64,000 nt of DNA. Source: Bacteroidota bacterium. Its GTDB lineage: Bacteria > Bacteroidota > Ignavibacteria > Ignavibacteriales > Melioribacteraceae. A program made the position numbers and the translations under genes. The notes beneath the pieces were generated by a model. It saw nothing but the letters and a program-made list of their open reading frames with translations. It was not told the DNA's origin and did no database searches. This document shows positions 43,253 to 52,126 of the stretch, in pieces. Location of the stretch: NCBI GenBank assembly GCA_023381535.1, contig JAMCSN010000226.1:1-64000 (forward strand), written 5' to 3'. Every line of letters begins with the position of its first letter. The first letter of the stretch is position 1.

Positions 43253-44578
43253 TTACTTTTTCTCCATTGATTTCGGCAAGTAATAAAGAACAACTCTGTT
43301 TTCCTTTGTCAGATATTTATCGGCAACACGTTTTATGTCTTCGCGTGTAACTTTCATGTAACGTTGAATTTCCGTGTTAATCAAATTTGCATCGCCATAG
43401 TAAACCGAGTAATCGGCAAGACTTTCCGCGATACCTCTCATGGTTGAATTTCTCGTTACAAATTCGCTTTCAATTTGATTGCGCACTTTTTCAAATTCGG
43501 TTTCGCTAATCAAATTATTTTTCACCTTATCAATTTCCGTTTGGAATGAAGATTCCAAATCTTCTGCCTTAACGCCTATATTTGGCAGCCCATAAATAAT
43601 AAACAGACCCGGATCTTCAAGTGGAAATGCAAACGATCCTAAGTATGCAGCCTTCTGTTGTTTGTCCTTAATTTCTTTTGTAAGTCTCGAACTCTCGCCA
43701 TCCGACAAAAGTGTTGTTAACATACTGAGTGAGTAGTAATCCGGCGTTCCCTCGGCAGGCATATGATACGCTTCGCAGACCAACGGCAGTTGAACTTTAT
43801 CGTAAACAGTGTCGCGTACTTCCTCGGTTTTCACCGGTTCAACTTCTTTTGGTCTATAGATTTCTTCCGTTCCTTTAGGAATATCACCGAAATATTTTTT
43901 GACGAGCTCTTTGGTTTTATTTATGTCAATATCGCCTGCAATCGCCAAGGTTGCATTCTGCGGAACATAAAATCTTTTATAGAACGCCATAAACTCGCCA
44001 AGTTTAGCCTGATCGATATACTGCACGCTTCCGATTGGCGTCCATCTGTAAGGATGAACTTTGTATGCATCTGCAAAAAGTCTTTCGATCAATGTTCCGT
44101 ACGGGCGGTTATCTAAACTTTGCTTTCTTTCTTCCTTAACAACTTTTCTCTGCGTCTCGACTCCGATGCTGTCTATTTTAAGATGAAGCATTCTCTCGGA
44201 TTCCATGTAAAGACCGAGCGCTAATTGATTGGACGGAAGAACTTCGAAATAAAAAGTTCTGTCTTGAGAAGTATTAGCGTTTAGTTGTCCCCCTGCACCT
44301 TCAACAATCTTAAAGTATCCTTCACGAGGTATGTTCGGCGAACCTTCAAACATCAAGTGTTCGAAGAAATGCGCAAATCCGGTCCTCTGCGGATCTTCAT
44401 CTTTACTTCCGACATGGTAAAGAACCGTGACGGCAACTATTGGAGTAGTATTGTCTTTGTGCAAAATGACATTCAAACCGTTATTTAGTTTGTACTCCGT
44501 AAAATCAATTTTTCTCGCTTGACCGTTGACCAATACAAACGTGACCAAAACGAAAAACAAAATGAATTTTCTTTTCAT
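43253..44578 (-). CDS. M16-family zinc peptidase, catalytic subunit
   Basis: A 441-residue exported protein with a short signal peptide. The inverted zinc motif HFFEH is present in RTGFAHFFEHLMFEGS, with the distal Glu expected about 75 residues later (ERKQSL region). YHVGSKDEDP and the C-terminal half match pitrilysin/processing-peptidase families. AAGGAGCC precedes the ATG. It probably pairs with the inactive subunit 80 bases downstream. Peptide substrate unknown. Confidence 0.92.
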   Translation of the reverse strand: MKRKFILFFVLVTFVLVNGQARKIDFTEYKLNNGLNVILHKDNTTPIVAVTVLYHVGSKDEDPQRTGFAHFFEHLMFEGSPNIPREGYFKIVEGAGGQLNANTSQDRTFYFEVLPSNQLALGLYMESERMLHLKIDSIGVETQRKVVKEERKQSLDNRPYGTLIERLFADAYKVHPYRWTPIGSVQYIDQAKLGEFMAFYKRFYVPQNATLAIAGDIDINKTKELVKKYFGDIPKGTEEIYRPKEVEPVKTEEVRDTVYDKVQLPLVCEAYHMPAEGTPDYYSLSMLTTLLSDGESSRLTKEIKDKQQKAAYLGSFAFPLEDPGLFIIYGLPNIGVKAEDLESSFQTEIDKVKNNLISETEFEKVRNQIESEFVTRNSTMRGIAESLADYSVYYGDANLINTEIQRYMKVTREDIKRVADKYLTKENRVVLYYLPKSMEKK

Positions 44579-44851
44579 TAGGATGGCTCCTTGAAATGAT
44601 TTGAATTGTAATAGTGTTGCAATGTTTTTATCGTTTGAAAATAAACAAAATCCGGAGGAATAGTGAAAGTTTTGACGTTTAACTGAGCAAAAAGTTGGTG
44701 GTTGTTCTTAAGAATTTCTTTTGGTTTCAATTACCCCGCCTTTGTATGGTGTTAATAAACCGTGAGACAAGTCCAACTAAATATTTGTATTTTATATCAT
44801 CAATTAATTTTGTAATACTGCAATAAAATTAATAAATTTTTCTGTTTATTG

Positions 44852-46417
44852 ATGAAAATACATCTACAACTTTTAATTTTAACAATTTCATTTCTATTCT
44901 GTTCCAACGCTCAAGGAACTCCTTTTAACGGAAAATTAGCCGGAGAAGCAAACAAATCCCCGCGTGCAAAGGAAAATCAGAGCCCGGATATAAACTATTC
45001 TATTGAACCATTCTATGATGTAAATGCCTTCCGATTGATCGTGGTACTCGAATTCCAAGGCGAGAAATCCGGAACCACAAAAATAATTTTGCCGAATTCT
45101 CAAACAAGCCGCGGAAACAATTCCGGCGTGAGATTTCTTAAGACCTTATCACCAAATACATTTATTGACGAAACGGACAAACCGGAAACTAAAACCGTGC
45201 GTTACACGCCGAATACGGTTGTGCGCATTTATTATCAGTTCGAAGAAACGCGCAACGGCGATATCGAAGCAAAAAATTATTACATGGCTGTCGCCAACAA
45301 AAAGTATTTCCATTTTTACAGTGATACGTTTTTCATTTTGCCCGCATGGGATTTGAACACAGAGTACAAAATACGCATTGCATGGAACCACATGCCGTCC
45401 AATTGGAACCTCGCAAACAGCTTCGGCGTCAATCAAAAAATTCAAGATGTGAGGATTCCTCTCTGGAAGTTCAGACATGCTGTTTTTGCCGGCGGCGATT
45501 ACAAAATTTATCAGCGCATGATTGGGCAGTCCCCGGTTTACTTTGCCATCAGAGGTCAATGGAATTTTCCCGAAGATCAACTTTGCGACTTTTCAACAAA
45601 TATTTTCAACGCCGAAAGAAAATTTTGGAATGATTACAGTTCAACATTTACCGTCGAAATTGTTCTTCCGATGGAAGAAAAGGATTCCCAAATTGCGGCA
45701 TCAAGAACTAACGCGCTTTCTTTGTTTCTTTCGCCGGATAAAACGTTGGATTACCAGCTCAAACAATCCATAGCGCGCGAATATTTTCACAATTGGCTCG
45801 GTGACGGAATTACTTTTGCCGATCCTCAAGAACTAATCTATTGGTTCAAAGAGGGCTTCGCCAGTTATTATGGAAGGCTGCTGCTTCTACGTGCCGGATT
45901 AATTTCTTTGGATGAGTACGTTAATCAGTACAACCAAGTTCTCAGGCAATATTTTACTTCTCCGGTCAGATACGAAAAGAACGAAAGACTCGTCAAAGAA
46001 TTTTGGAGCGATGAAGATCTGAACAAACTTCCTCTTTTACGCGGCGACATCTTTGCAAGCAACATTAACCGTGCTATCATGAAAAATTCCAATGGGCAAA
46101 AATCTCTGGACGATCTTATGCGCGACTTATACAAAAGATGCCGCAGCGAAGCTTTGATTCTGTCTAACGGAAGTTTGAGTGCGCTAATTCGTTTCTATGC
46201 CGGCGATGCAGTTCTTTCGGATATCATGCGAACTTTAAACTCGAACGCTGTTCTTAAAGTTAACCCCGACGCGCTTGGTCCTTGTTTTACAATGGTAATT
46301 CTGAAGGAGAAAAAGTTCTGGTTGATCGGCGAGAAATACACAATCCCTTTTTACAAACCGAAGAATGAAAATCAGCAGCTTGATAAAAACTGTTCATGGT
46401 GGTTTGGTGTTGAGTGA
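44852..46417 (+). CDS. Exported M61-like protein with altered zinc motif
   Basis: A signal peptide runs to about SNAQG. The 521-residue protein has the M61 (glycyl aminopeptidase) layout: an N-terminal beta domain, then a catalytic-like domain with REYFHNWLGDGI (R309-H313) and, 21 residues on, KEGFASYY with the Glu ligand E334. In active M61 enzymes the first motif is HEFFH or HEYFH; here the first His is Arg, by a single base (CGC for CAC). Zinc binding is therefore probably lost, leaving a binding protein, unless the base is an error. Divergent from the M16 pair across a 273-base gap with no other gene. Confidence 0.72.
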   Translation: MKIHLQLLILTISFLFCSNAQGTPFNGKLAGEANKSPRAKENQSPDINYSIEPFYDVNAFRLIVVLEFQGEKSGTTKIILPNSQTSRGNNSGVRFLKTLSPNTFIDETDKPETKTVRYTPNTVVRIYYQFEETRNGDIEAKNYYMAVANKKYFHFYSDTFFILPAWDLNTEYKIRIAWNHMPSNWNLANSFGVNQKIQDVRIPLWKFRHAVFAGGDYKIYQRMIGQSPVYFAIRGQWNFPEDQLCDFSTNIFNAERKFWNDYSSTFTVEIVLPMEEKDSQIAASRTNALSLFLSPDKTLDYQLKQSIAREYFHNWLGDGITFADPQELIYWFKEGFASYYGRLLLLRAGLISLDEYVNQYNQVLRQYFTSPVRYEKNERLVKEFWSDEDLNKLPLLRGDIFASNINRAIMKNSNGQKSLDDLMRDLYKRCRSEALILSNGSLSALIRFYAGDAVLSDIMRTLNSNAVLKVNPDALGPCFTMVILKEKKFWLIGEKYTIPFYKPKNENQQLDKNCSWWFGVE

Positions 46418-46459
46418 TTGAAAAAATAAAGACGCGTCGAACGTGTCTCCAGAGCATAT

Positions 46460-47929
46460 CTATCTAAGTTTTTCTAAAAGATAATTCAGCAATCTGCTGA
46501 TTGGAACTCTCACCTGCTCCATTGAATCACGCTCACGTACAGTAACGGTTTCGTCCTGCAATGTTTGGGTATCAACGGTAATGCAGAATGGAGTTCCGGC
46601 TTCGTCCATTCTTCTATAACGACGACCAACAGCGCCTTTGTCGTCGTAGAAAATTCTTAAGAATGGTCTTAAATCACTTTCTATTTTCTTCGCGATTTCC
46701 GGCATACCGTCTTTGTTAACGAGCGGAAGAATCGCCGCTTTGACCGGAGCTAATTTCGGATGAAATCTTAAAACGCTTCTTTGTTCACCGCGGACTTCCT
46801 CTTCATAATACGCATCAACTAAAAACGCCATGAATGAACGGCTTGCGCCGGCGGATGTTTCTATGATGTACGGAATAAATTTCTCTTTTGTCTCGTCGTC
46901 GAAATATAATTGCGACTTGCCCGAATATTCCTGGTGTCGGCTCAAATCAAAATCGGTTCGGTTGTGAATTCCTTCTATCTCTCCCCAGCCGAACGGGAAC
47001 TCATATTCAATATCAGTCGCTTCTTTTGCATAGTGCGCAAGTTTATCTTTCGGGTGATCGTGGAAACGCAATTTTGTCGGCGTCATTCCAAGCGATTTGA
47101 ACCAATTAATTCTTCTTTCTTTCCATTCGTCGTAATGCTGCTTATCGGTTCCTTGTTTGCAGAAGTACTGCATTTCCATCTGCTCAAATTCGCGCGTGCG
47201 GAACAAAAAGTTTTTTGTATTGATCTCGTTACGGAACGCTTTGCCGATCTGCGCAATTCCAAACGGAAGTTTTTGACGGCTTGAATTCAGAACATTCAAA
47301 AAGTTTACAAAAATTCCTTGTGCTGTTTCCGGTCGCAGATAAATTATGTTTGCAGAATCATCAACCGAACCGAGAAATGTTTTGAACATCAAATTAAATT
47401 TTCGCGGCTGAGTGAATGTACCTTTGTTTCCGCACTGGGGACAGTTCAGCAATTCTAAAAGTTTTGGTGCTGCGTTCTGATTTTCGAGAACTGCCGTAAC
47501 TTTATCATTAAGCGATAGATTAGAATCCAACGACTGAATTAACGATTCACCCTCTGCCGTTTTCTGCAGTTCGATCAATCCTTTTTCTTTATTCTTATCA
47601 GAAAGAAGTTCCGCCAGCGTATCTAATCTAAATCTTGCCTTGCACTGTTTGCAGTCAATCATAGGATCGGTAAAATTTTCAACGTGACCGGATGCTTCCC
47701 AAACGCGCGGATGCATTAGGATCGATGCGTCCAAACCTTCAACATCTTCACGGTAGGTCATCGCTTTCCACCATTCTTCTTTAACATTCTTCAAGAGTTC
47801 AACGCCAAGCGGACCGTAATCCCAGCAACCGTTTAATCCGCCGTAAATTTCGCTGGATTGAAATACAAATCCTCTCCGTTTGGCAAGCGATACAATTTTT
47901 TCTACAGTCCCGTTCTGATTCTTAGTGAT
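46460..47929 (-). CDS. glyS: Glycyl-tRNA synthetase, class II, apparently starting at an ATC codon
   Basis: The frame to a TTG at 47794 misses the enzyme's N-terminus: further upstream the same frame encodes TKNQNGTVEKIVSLAKRRGF and SSEIYGGLNGCWDYGPLGVE, the conserved first motif region of the alpha2-type GlyRS. No ATG, GTG or TTG lies in frame there. The codon at the expected start is ATC (47929-47927), with AAGAGGTG ending four bases before it. The 489-residue protein then has normal length, with motif-2-like FRNEINTKNFLFRTREFEQMEMQYF split over 20 residues and the anticodon domain at the end. Either a rare ATC start or a point change in ATG. The enzyme charges tRNA-Gly. Confidence 0.9.
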   Translation of the reverse strand: MTKNQNGTVEKIVSLAKRRGFVFQSSEIYGGLNGCWDYGPLGVELLKNVKEEWWKAMTYREDVEGLDASILMHPRVWEASGHVENFTDPMIDCKQCKARFRLDTLAELLSDKNKEKGLIELQKTAEGESLIQSLDSNLSLNDKVTAVLENQNAAPKLLELLNCPQCGNKGTFTQPRKFNLMFKTFLGSVDDSANIIYLRPETAQGIFVNFLNVLNSSRQKLPFGIAQIGKAFRNEINTKNFLFRTREFEQMEMQYFCKQGTDKQHYDEWKERRINWFKSLGMTPTKLRFHDHPKDKLAHYAKEATDIEYEFPFGWGEIEGIHNRTDFDLSRHQEYSGKSQLYFDDETKEKFIPYIIETSAGASRSFMAFLVDAYYEEEVRGEQRSVLRFHPKLAPVKAAILPLVNKDGMPEIAKKIESDLRPFLRIFYDDKGAVGRRYRRMDEAGTPFCITVDTQTLQDETVTVRERDSMEQVRVPISRLLNYLLEKLR

Positions 47930-48030
47930 GGTACACCTCTTAAAAATTTTTCGCGCAAATATACTAAAAGGAGTTAGAAGATAGAAGTTAGAGCCGGATC
48001 AAAATTATGTGTGAACGATAATTTCTTAAT

Positions 48031-48114
48031 TCAAAATAATTTTACAATCATGTATGCAATTGCTGATACTAACGCGCTGAGGGGAATAGTTAGAGTCCAA
48101 GACAAAGCAAATTC
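48031..48114 (-). pseudogene. Remnant 3' tail of a second PiT phosphate transporter gene
   Basis: Directly downstream of the pitA stop, in another frame, the minus strand encodes EFALSWTLTIPLSALVSAIA then YMIVKLF and a stop. This matches the last helix of the intact PiT protein (WAWILTIPMSAFFSFATYSI). No start or further homologous sequence precedes it. It looks like the end of an earlier or related pitA left in place after replacement. Confidence 0.7.
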
Positions 48115-48118
48115 TGTA

Positions 48119-49123
48119 CTATGAAAGAAAAAGCGCTTTCAAAATCGAATAAGTAGCAAATGAAAAGAATGCCGACATTGGAATTGTTAAAATCCATGCC
48201 CACAAAATATTTTTTGCTACCGACCATTTGATTCCGCCAACTCCCTTCACGAGACCAACTCCGGCAATTGAACCAGTAATCGTATGTGTTGTACTGACCG
48301 GAATACCAAAGGCAGTAGCACCCAAAATAGTTACACCTGCAGATGTTTCAGCGCTAAACCCACCAAACGGTGTCAACTTTGTCATCCTCATGCCAAGAGT
48401 TTTAATTACTTTCCAGCCGCCGATAAATGTTCCTAATGCTATTACCGAATGACTAAGTATTACAACCCAAAACGGAACGTAAAAACTTCCTCCAAGCAGT
48501 CCATTGGTAAATAAAACAATAGCGATGATCCCCATCGTTTTTTGCGCATCGTTAGTTCCGTGACTTAAACTATAGAGTGCGGCAGAAATTAATTGAAGTT
48601 TCCTAAAAATACTGTCCACTCTTCTCGGCACGCTGTTTTTCACAACCCAAAGCGTAATAATTGAAAAGAACCATGCTATTACAAGTCCTAGAATCGGTGC
48701 TAAAAAAATGAAGATGAAAACTTTAGTGTAGCCTGCCACAATCAAAGAAGCCGCCCCAGCTTTAGTTAAAGCAGCACCACCCAAACCGCCGATTATTGCA
48801 TGAGACACGCTGATAGGATACCCGAGGTGAGTGGCTACGGAGGTAGTAAGTATGGCACCGGCTAATGACGAGATTAAAACAAAGTTATCTATCACCGAAA
48901 CATCAACGATACCTTTGCCAATTGTGTTTGCTACACTAACACCGAATGTAAACGCAGCAAAAAAATTAAAAAAAGCTGCCCATGCAACCGCTTGAATTGG
49001 CGAGAGAACTCTTGTAGATACTACGGTGGCTATAGAATTTGCTGCATCATTCATTCCATTATAGAAATCAAATATGAGAGCCATCGAAATGATGAGTATG
49101 GGAAATGTCATTTTATCAGTCAA
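48119..49123 (-). CDS. PiT-family inorganic phosphate transporter
   Basis: A 334-residue membrane protein with about ten helices and both PiT signature repeats: FYNGMNDAANSIATVV near the start and LSHGTNDAQKTMGIIAI near residue 195. It brings in phosphate with protons or sodium. It overlaps the upstream DUF47 gene by four bases (ATGA), the usual pairing where DUF47/PhoU-like protein regulates the transporter. The name pit is used without knowing the coupling ion. Confidence 0.94.
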   Translation of the reverse strand: MTDKMTFPILIISMALIFDFYNGMNDAANSIATVVSTRVLSPIQAVAWAAFFNFFAAFTFGVSVANTIGKGIVDVSVIDNFVLISSLAGAILTTSVATHLGYPISVSHAIIGGLGGAALTKAGAASLIVAGYTKVFIFIFLAPILGLVIAWFFSIITLWVVKNSVPRRVDSIFRKLQLISAALYSLSHGTNDAQKTMGIIAIVLFTNGLLGGSFYVPFWVVILSHSVIALGTFIGGWKVIKTLGMRMTKLTPFGGFSAETSAGVTILGATAFGIPVSTTHTITGSIAGVGLVKGVGGIKWSVAKNILWAWILTIPMSAFFSFATYSILKALFLS

Positions 49124-49737
49124 CTATTTTTGATAAAGATTATTAAGATTAGGTTTGCAACAAGTTGATTTCTATCTATAGTTTTTTCCAGCATATCAAG
49201 GATGTCTCTTTTCTTGATTAGCATTATTGCATCATTGGTTGTCGCAAAAATTTTCTTTAGGGTTTCTTGGTGAATTACATCTGCCTCCGATTCCAAATCT
49301 TTTACCACTTTGCAGTGATTTTCAACCTCATCTCTTTCTTTAAGTTTACTAATAGCAGCCTGCAACTCGGTTACTTGAAGATGAATGATTTCCGTTAGCT
49401 TAATGGCGGAATCCAGCGCAACATCGAGATTTACAATTTCGAGTCTTACCGCTAAAGATTTTAATGCGTTGCTCACACCTTCTATTCTTTTCGTAAGTGT
49501 TAAGATGTCTTCTCTATCAAATGGTGTAATAAACGTCTTGTTGAGCTTTTTAATTACGCGGGAGGATATTTCATCGCATCGTTTTTCCAGCGATTTAATT
49601 TGATGAATCACTTCCGCATTGTACGGCAATTCCGAAAACAATTTTTTTGTCAATTCCGCCATCGCAACAACGTTAGCGATCATCTCGTTAAAATATTGGA
49701 AGTACTTTTCTTCTTTGGGTATTAAAAATTTTAACAT
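49120..49737 (-). CDS. DUF47/PhoU-like regulator of the phosphate transporter
   Basis: Starting at the ATG at 49737, five residues into the longest frame, it has 205 residues beginning MLKFLIPKEEKYFQYF, the family's usual N-terminus. The rest is a long helical bundle with ALKSLAVRLEIVNLDVALDSA, of PhoU fold. Such proteins bind metal clusters and control PiT carriers. The four-base overlap with pitA shows coupled translation. Confidence 0.92.
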   Translation of the reverse strand: MLKFLIPKEEKYFQYFNEMIANVVAMAELTKKLFSELPYNAEVIHQIKSLEKRCDEISSRVIKKLNKTFITPFDREDILTLTKRIEGVSNALKSLAVRLEIVNLDVALDSAIKLTEIIHLQVTELQAAISKLKERDEVENHCKVVKDLESEADVIHQETLKKIFATTNDAIMLIKKRDILDMLEKTIDRNQLVANLILIIFIKNS

Positions 49738-49840
49738 AATAATTATTCCCAACTTTTAAGACATTGAAATTAAAAACCTTGTGCTTGGCAAACCTCGCAC
49801 AGATACTAACCATCTAATAAAATTTCTGCCAAGATTATAA

Positions 49841-50341
49841 TTATTCTTGAGCAGGCATTCCTATTGCAGACCATTCTTCTTTTGATGGTCCGTAAACACC
49901 GGGCACTTTTAGCCCGGCTTGCCTCATCAGAACGGTTATTTGCGCGCGATGATGTGTTTGATGACCGATCAATGCAGCCACAACTTTTCTTTTGGTCCAC
50001 ATTTCGCCATACATGTTTACTTCATCAAAAAGAGATTTGTCATTCCAGTTCTTTTGAATCTCATCACTGACTCTTTTAGAAAATTTTTCATACTCGGAAA
50101 TTATTATTGATACGCTTGACGGAACCGGTGACGATTCATCTATCATTCCGATTTCCAACCCGGTACGGTTCAACATTTCAGGAAGGGATTGAGTAATATG
50201 CCATGCGAGTCTGCCAATGGATCTCCCCTCGGGAGTAACTTTCTGATTTAACGATTGGTCGGTAAGCGCTCTAAACAGTTTGAGTGTCGCGTCGCTTTCG
50301 TAAGCCCAATCTTCGATAAAATCTGAAATCATTCGATACAT
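49841..50341 (-). CDS. DinB-family protein
   Basis: The protein has 166 residues. The three metal-ligand histidines of DinB/YfiT four-helix bundles are at RLAWHITQS and in IGHQTHHRAQITVLMRQAG. The AGLKVPGVYGPSKEEW end is also typical. DinB-like proteins can be thiol transferases or remain uncharacterised; no specific substrate follows. A solo gene. Confidence 0.87.
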   Translation of the reverse strand: MYRMISDFIEDWAYESDATLKLFRALTDQSLNQKVTPEGRSIGRLAWHITQSLPEMLNRTGLEIGMIDESSPVPSSVSIIISEYEKFSKRVSDEIQKNWNDKSLFDEVNMYGEMWTKRKVVAALIGHQTHHRAQITVLMRQAGLKVPGVYGPSKEEWSAIGMPAQE

Positions 50342-50405
50342 TTTTTCCTCTACTTCATTTTTATTTTGTGAATGCCACCGGCAAAATCTTTCTGCGATTG
50401 AATTT

Positions 50406-51263
50406 TCATTTCTTCACCAACTCATCAATCGATTCTTGAAGCAGTTTATCGAATCCCACCGGATCCTCCAACATGATAAAATGCCCGATGCCTTTCATGG
50501 TTTTGAGCTCAAATGATTTTGTAAGCTTGCGGTTCTCTTCAACCTTAACCGGATAACGGTCATTATTAATCGATATGAACGGAACATGAATCTTTTTAAG
50601 CGACGGGACCGCATTGTAGGTGAACAAATTCAGAATGACATTTATTGCTATTTCCGGCGGCGCCGAAGACATATCTTTAACAACCTTGTTCACTAAAACA
50701 GTATCGGACTTTGGTGTGAACATCGATCTCACAAATCCGCTTGTCTGCTTAACAAAGTCTTCCTTAAACGGTTTTAGAAATTGTTCTGCTTGTGCTTTCT
50801 CCATCGTTTGAGTTAGGTCTTGAAATGTATCTGCGCCGATTATACCGATTACTTTTCCTTTCAGCAGAACAGCGGCTTCAATAATTGCCGCGCCGCCCAT
50901 CGAGTGTCCGATCAGAATAACTTTTTTGAGTTTCAGTTTGTTCACAACTGCGGCAACATCCCCGCCAAATGATTGCGGTGTATAATTTTTTCTGTTGTGA
51001 CCAGATTCACCGTGTCCGGCTAGATCGAGAGTTACAACTTTGTACTTGGGAGAGAATGTTTTTACCTGTTCATCCCAGTATGATTTATTGCAGCTCCAGC
51101 CATGAACAAACAGAAGCGCCGGCTCGCCGCTGCCGTGAACCGTGTAAGCAATTTCAACACCGTCTTTGGATTTTACTTTTTCGCTTTTAGCTGCAAAAGC
51201 ATTATTGAAAAAGAAAGACAAAAAAATTACGACCCCAGCCAAAGCAAGAAATTTTTTATTCAT
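50406..51263 (-). CDS. Exported alpha/beta hydrolase
   Basis: The protein has 285 residues. A signal peptide runs to NNAFAAK. The core shows LLFVHGWSCNKSYW (oxyanion loop), nucleophile Ser in IGHSMGGAA, and the final His in GIGHFIMLEDP, with Asp likely in SINNDRYP. It is therefore a complete serine hydrolase of the esterase/lipase type acting outside the cytoplasm. Substrate unknown. Confidence 0.9.
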   Translation of the reverse strand: MNKKFLALAGVVIFLSFFFNNAFAAKSEKVKSKDGVEIAYTVHGSGEPALLFVHGWSCNKSYWDEQVKTFSPKYKVVTLDLAGHGESGHNRKNYTPQSFGGDVAAVVNKLKLKKVILIGHSMGGAAIIEAAVLLKGKVIGIIGADTFQDLTQTMEKAQAEQFLKPFKEDFVKQTSGFVRSMFTPKSDTVLVNKVVKDMSSAPPEIAINVILNLFTYNAVPSLKKIHVPFISINNDRYPVKVEENRKLTKSFELKTMKGIGHFIMLEDPVGFDKLLQESIDELVKK

Positions 51264-51332
51264 AATGTCTCCAAAAGCTTTCTGTCAGATTTCGTGACTG
51301 CAAATTTACAGCAAAGAAACTCAGTTGAGCAA

Positions 51333-51983
51333 TTACAAAAGAAATGAAAGCCCGACCAATACTTTTACGAAAGAATAATTTCTTTTGTAACCCGTAACAC
51401 CATAATTTTTTTGGTCATTACTATAACTATAAGATGTATAACCTAGTTCGGTACGCAGTAGAATGTTTTCTGTTAAGAAATTTTTGGTGCCAATCCCAAG
51501 ATTAAAAATCCGACTAGTTTTATCAGAACTCTCTTTATAGATTACGTTGTTTGGCGGCAGCAAAGGAACTCCATTGGCAACTCCATAACCACATCTAATA
51601 AACAACGCAACTTTAGATTCCGGCAAGAGATATGAATAAGAAAGATTGCCGATCAGAGAATAAATAAAATCAGAATTGCCTGATTCACCAAAAAGGTATG
51701 AAAACTTGAATTCCGGTTCAATCGAGAATCCTTCTGCAACATAGAAACCAATAACTCCCCCTAAGTCAATTACGTTGGCTGATGATTTCGATGTCGATTC
51801 ATGCGGATTTGGATATAAATAGCTATAGGTGGTTTCATAAGTTGTGCGGGCATATCCGCCGACAAAAGATATTTCTACGTCGCCGGAAGAAAACGGTTTC
51901 TTAACTGTTGATGAATCGGAAATGGAGGAACCCGTTTGAGCAAACATAGTAGTAGAAAGTAAAAATAAAATTAGGTGTTTCAT
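51333..51983 (-). CDS. Outer-membrane beta-barrel protein
   Basis: A 216-residue protein with a signal peptide to SLSTTMFAQ-like FAQT, then alternating strands rich in Gly and Tyr (GDVEISFVGGYARTTYE, GYTSYSYSNDQKNYG) and a final FVKVLVGLSFLL in which an aromatic precedes the C-terminus. This is typical of small OmpA-like or opacity-type barrels with eight strands. No ligand is suggested. Confidence 0.72.
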   Translation of the reverse strand: MKHLILFLLSTTMFAQTGSSISDSSTVKKPFSSGDVEISFVGGYARTTYETTYSYLYPNPHESTSKSSANVIDLGGVIGFYVAEGFSIEPEFKFSYLFGESGNSDFIYSLIGNLSYSYLLPESKVALFIRCGYGVANGVPLLPPNNVIYKESSDKTSRIFNLGIGTKNFLTENILLRTELGYTSYSYSNDQKNYGVTGYKRNYSFVKVLVGLSFLL

Positions 51984-52126
51984 TAATACCCCCGAAGGAT
52001 ATTTGAAAGGTTGTTATTTAATGATGCTGAACTAATTTCGTTATAATTGAATTTAAAATCCATCCCGTTTATTTTCTCTCAGTAGAATTAATTTTTCAGA
52101 AGTTTTTTTTATAATTCATTCCGGAA

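Noticed and set aside
46430..46448. AGACGCG/CGTGTCT hairpin after the M61-like gene as a terminator
   Set aside because: One mismatch in a 7-bp stem and no T run; kept out of the features for lack of support.
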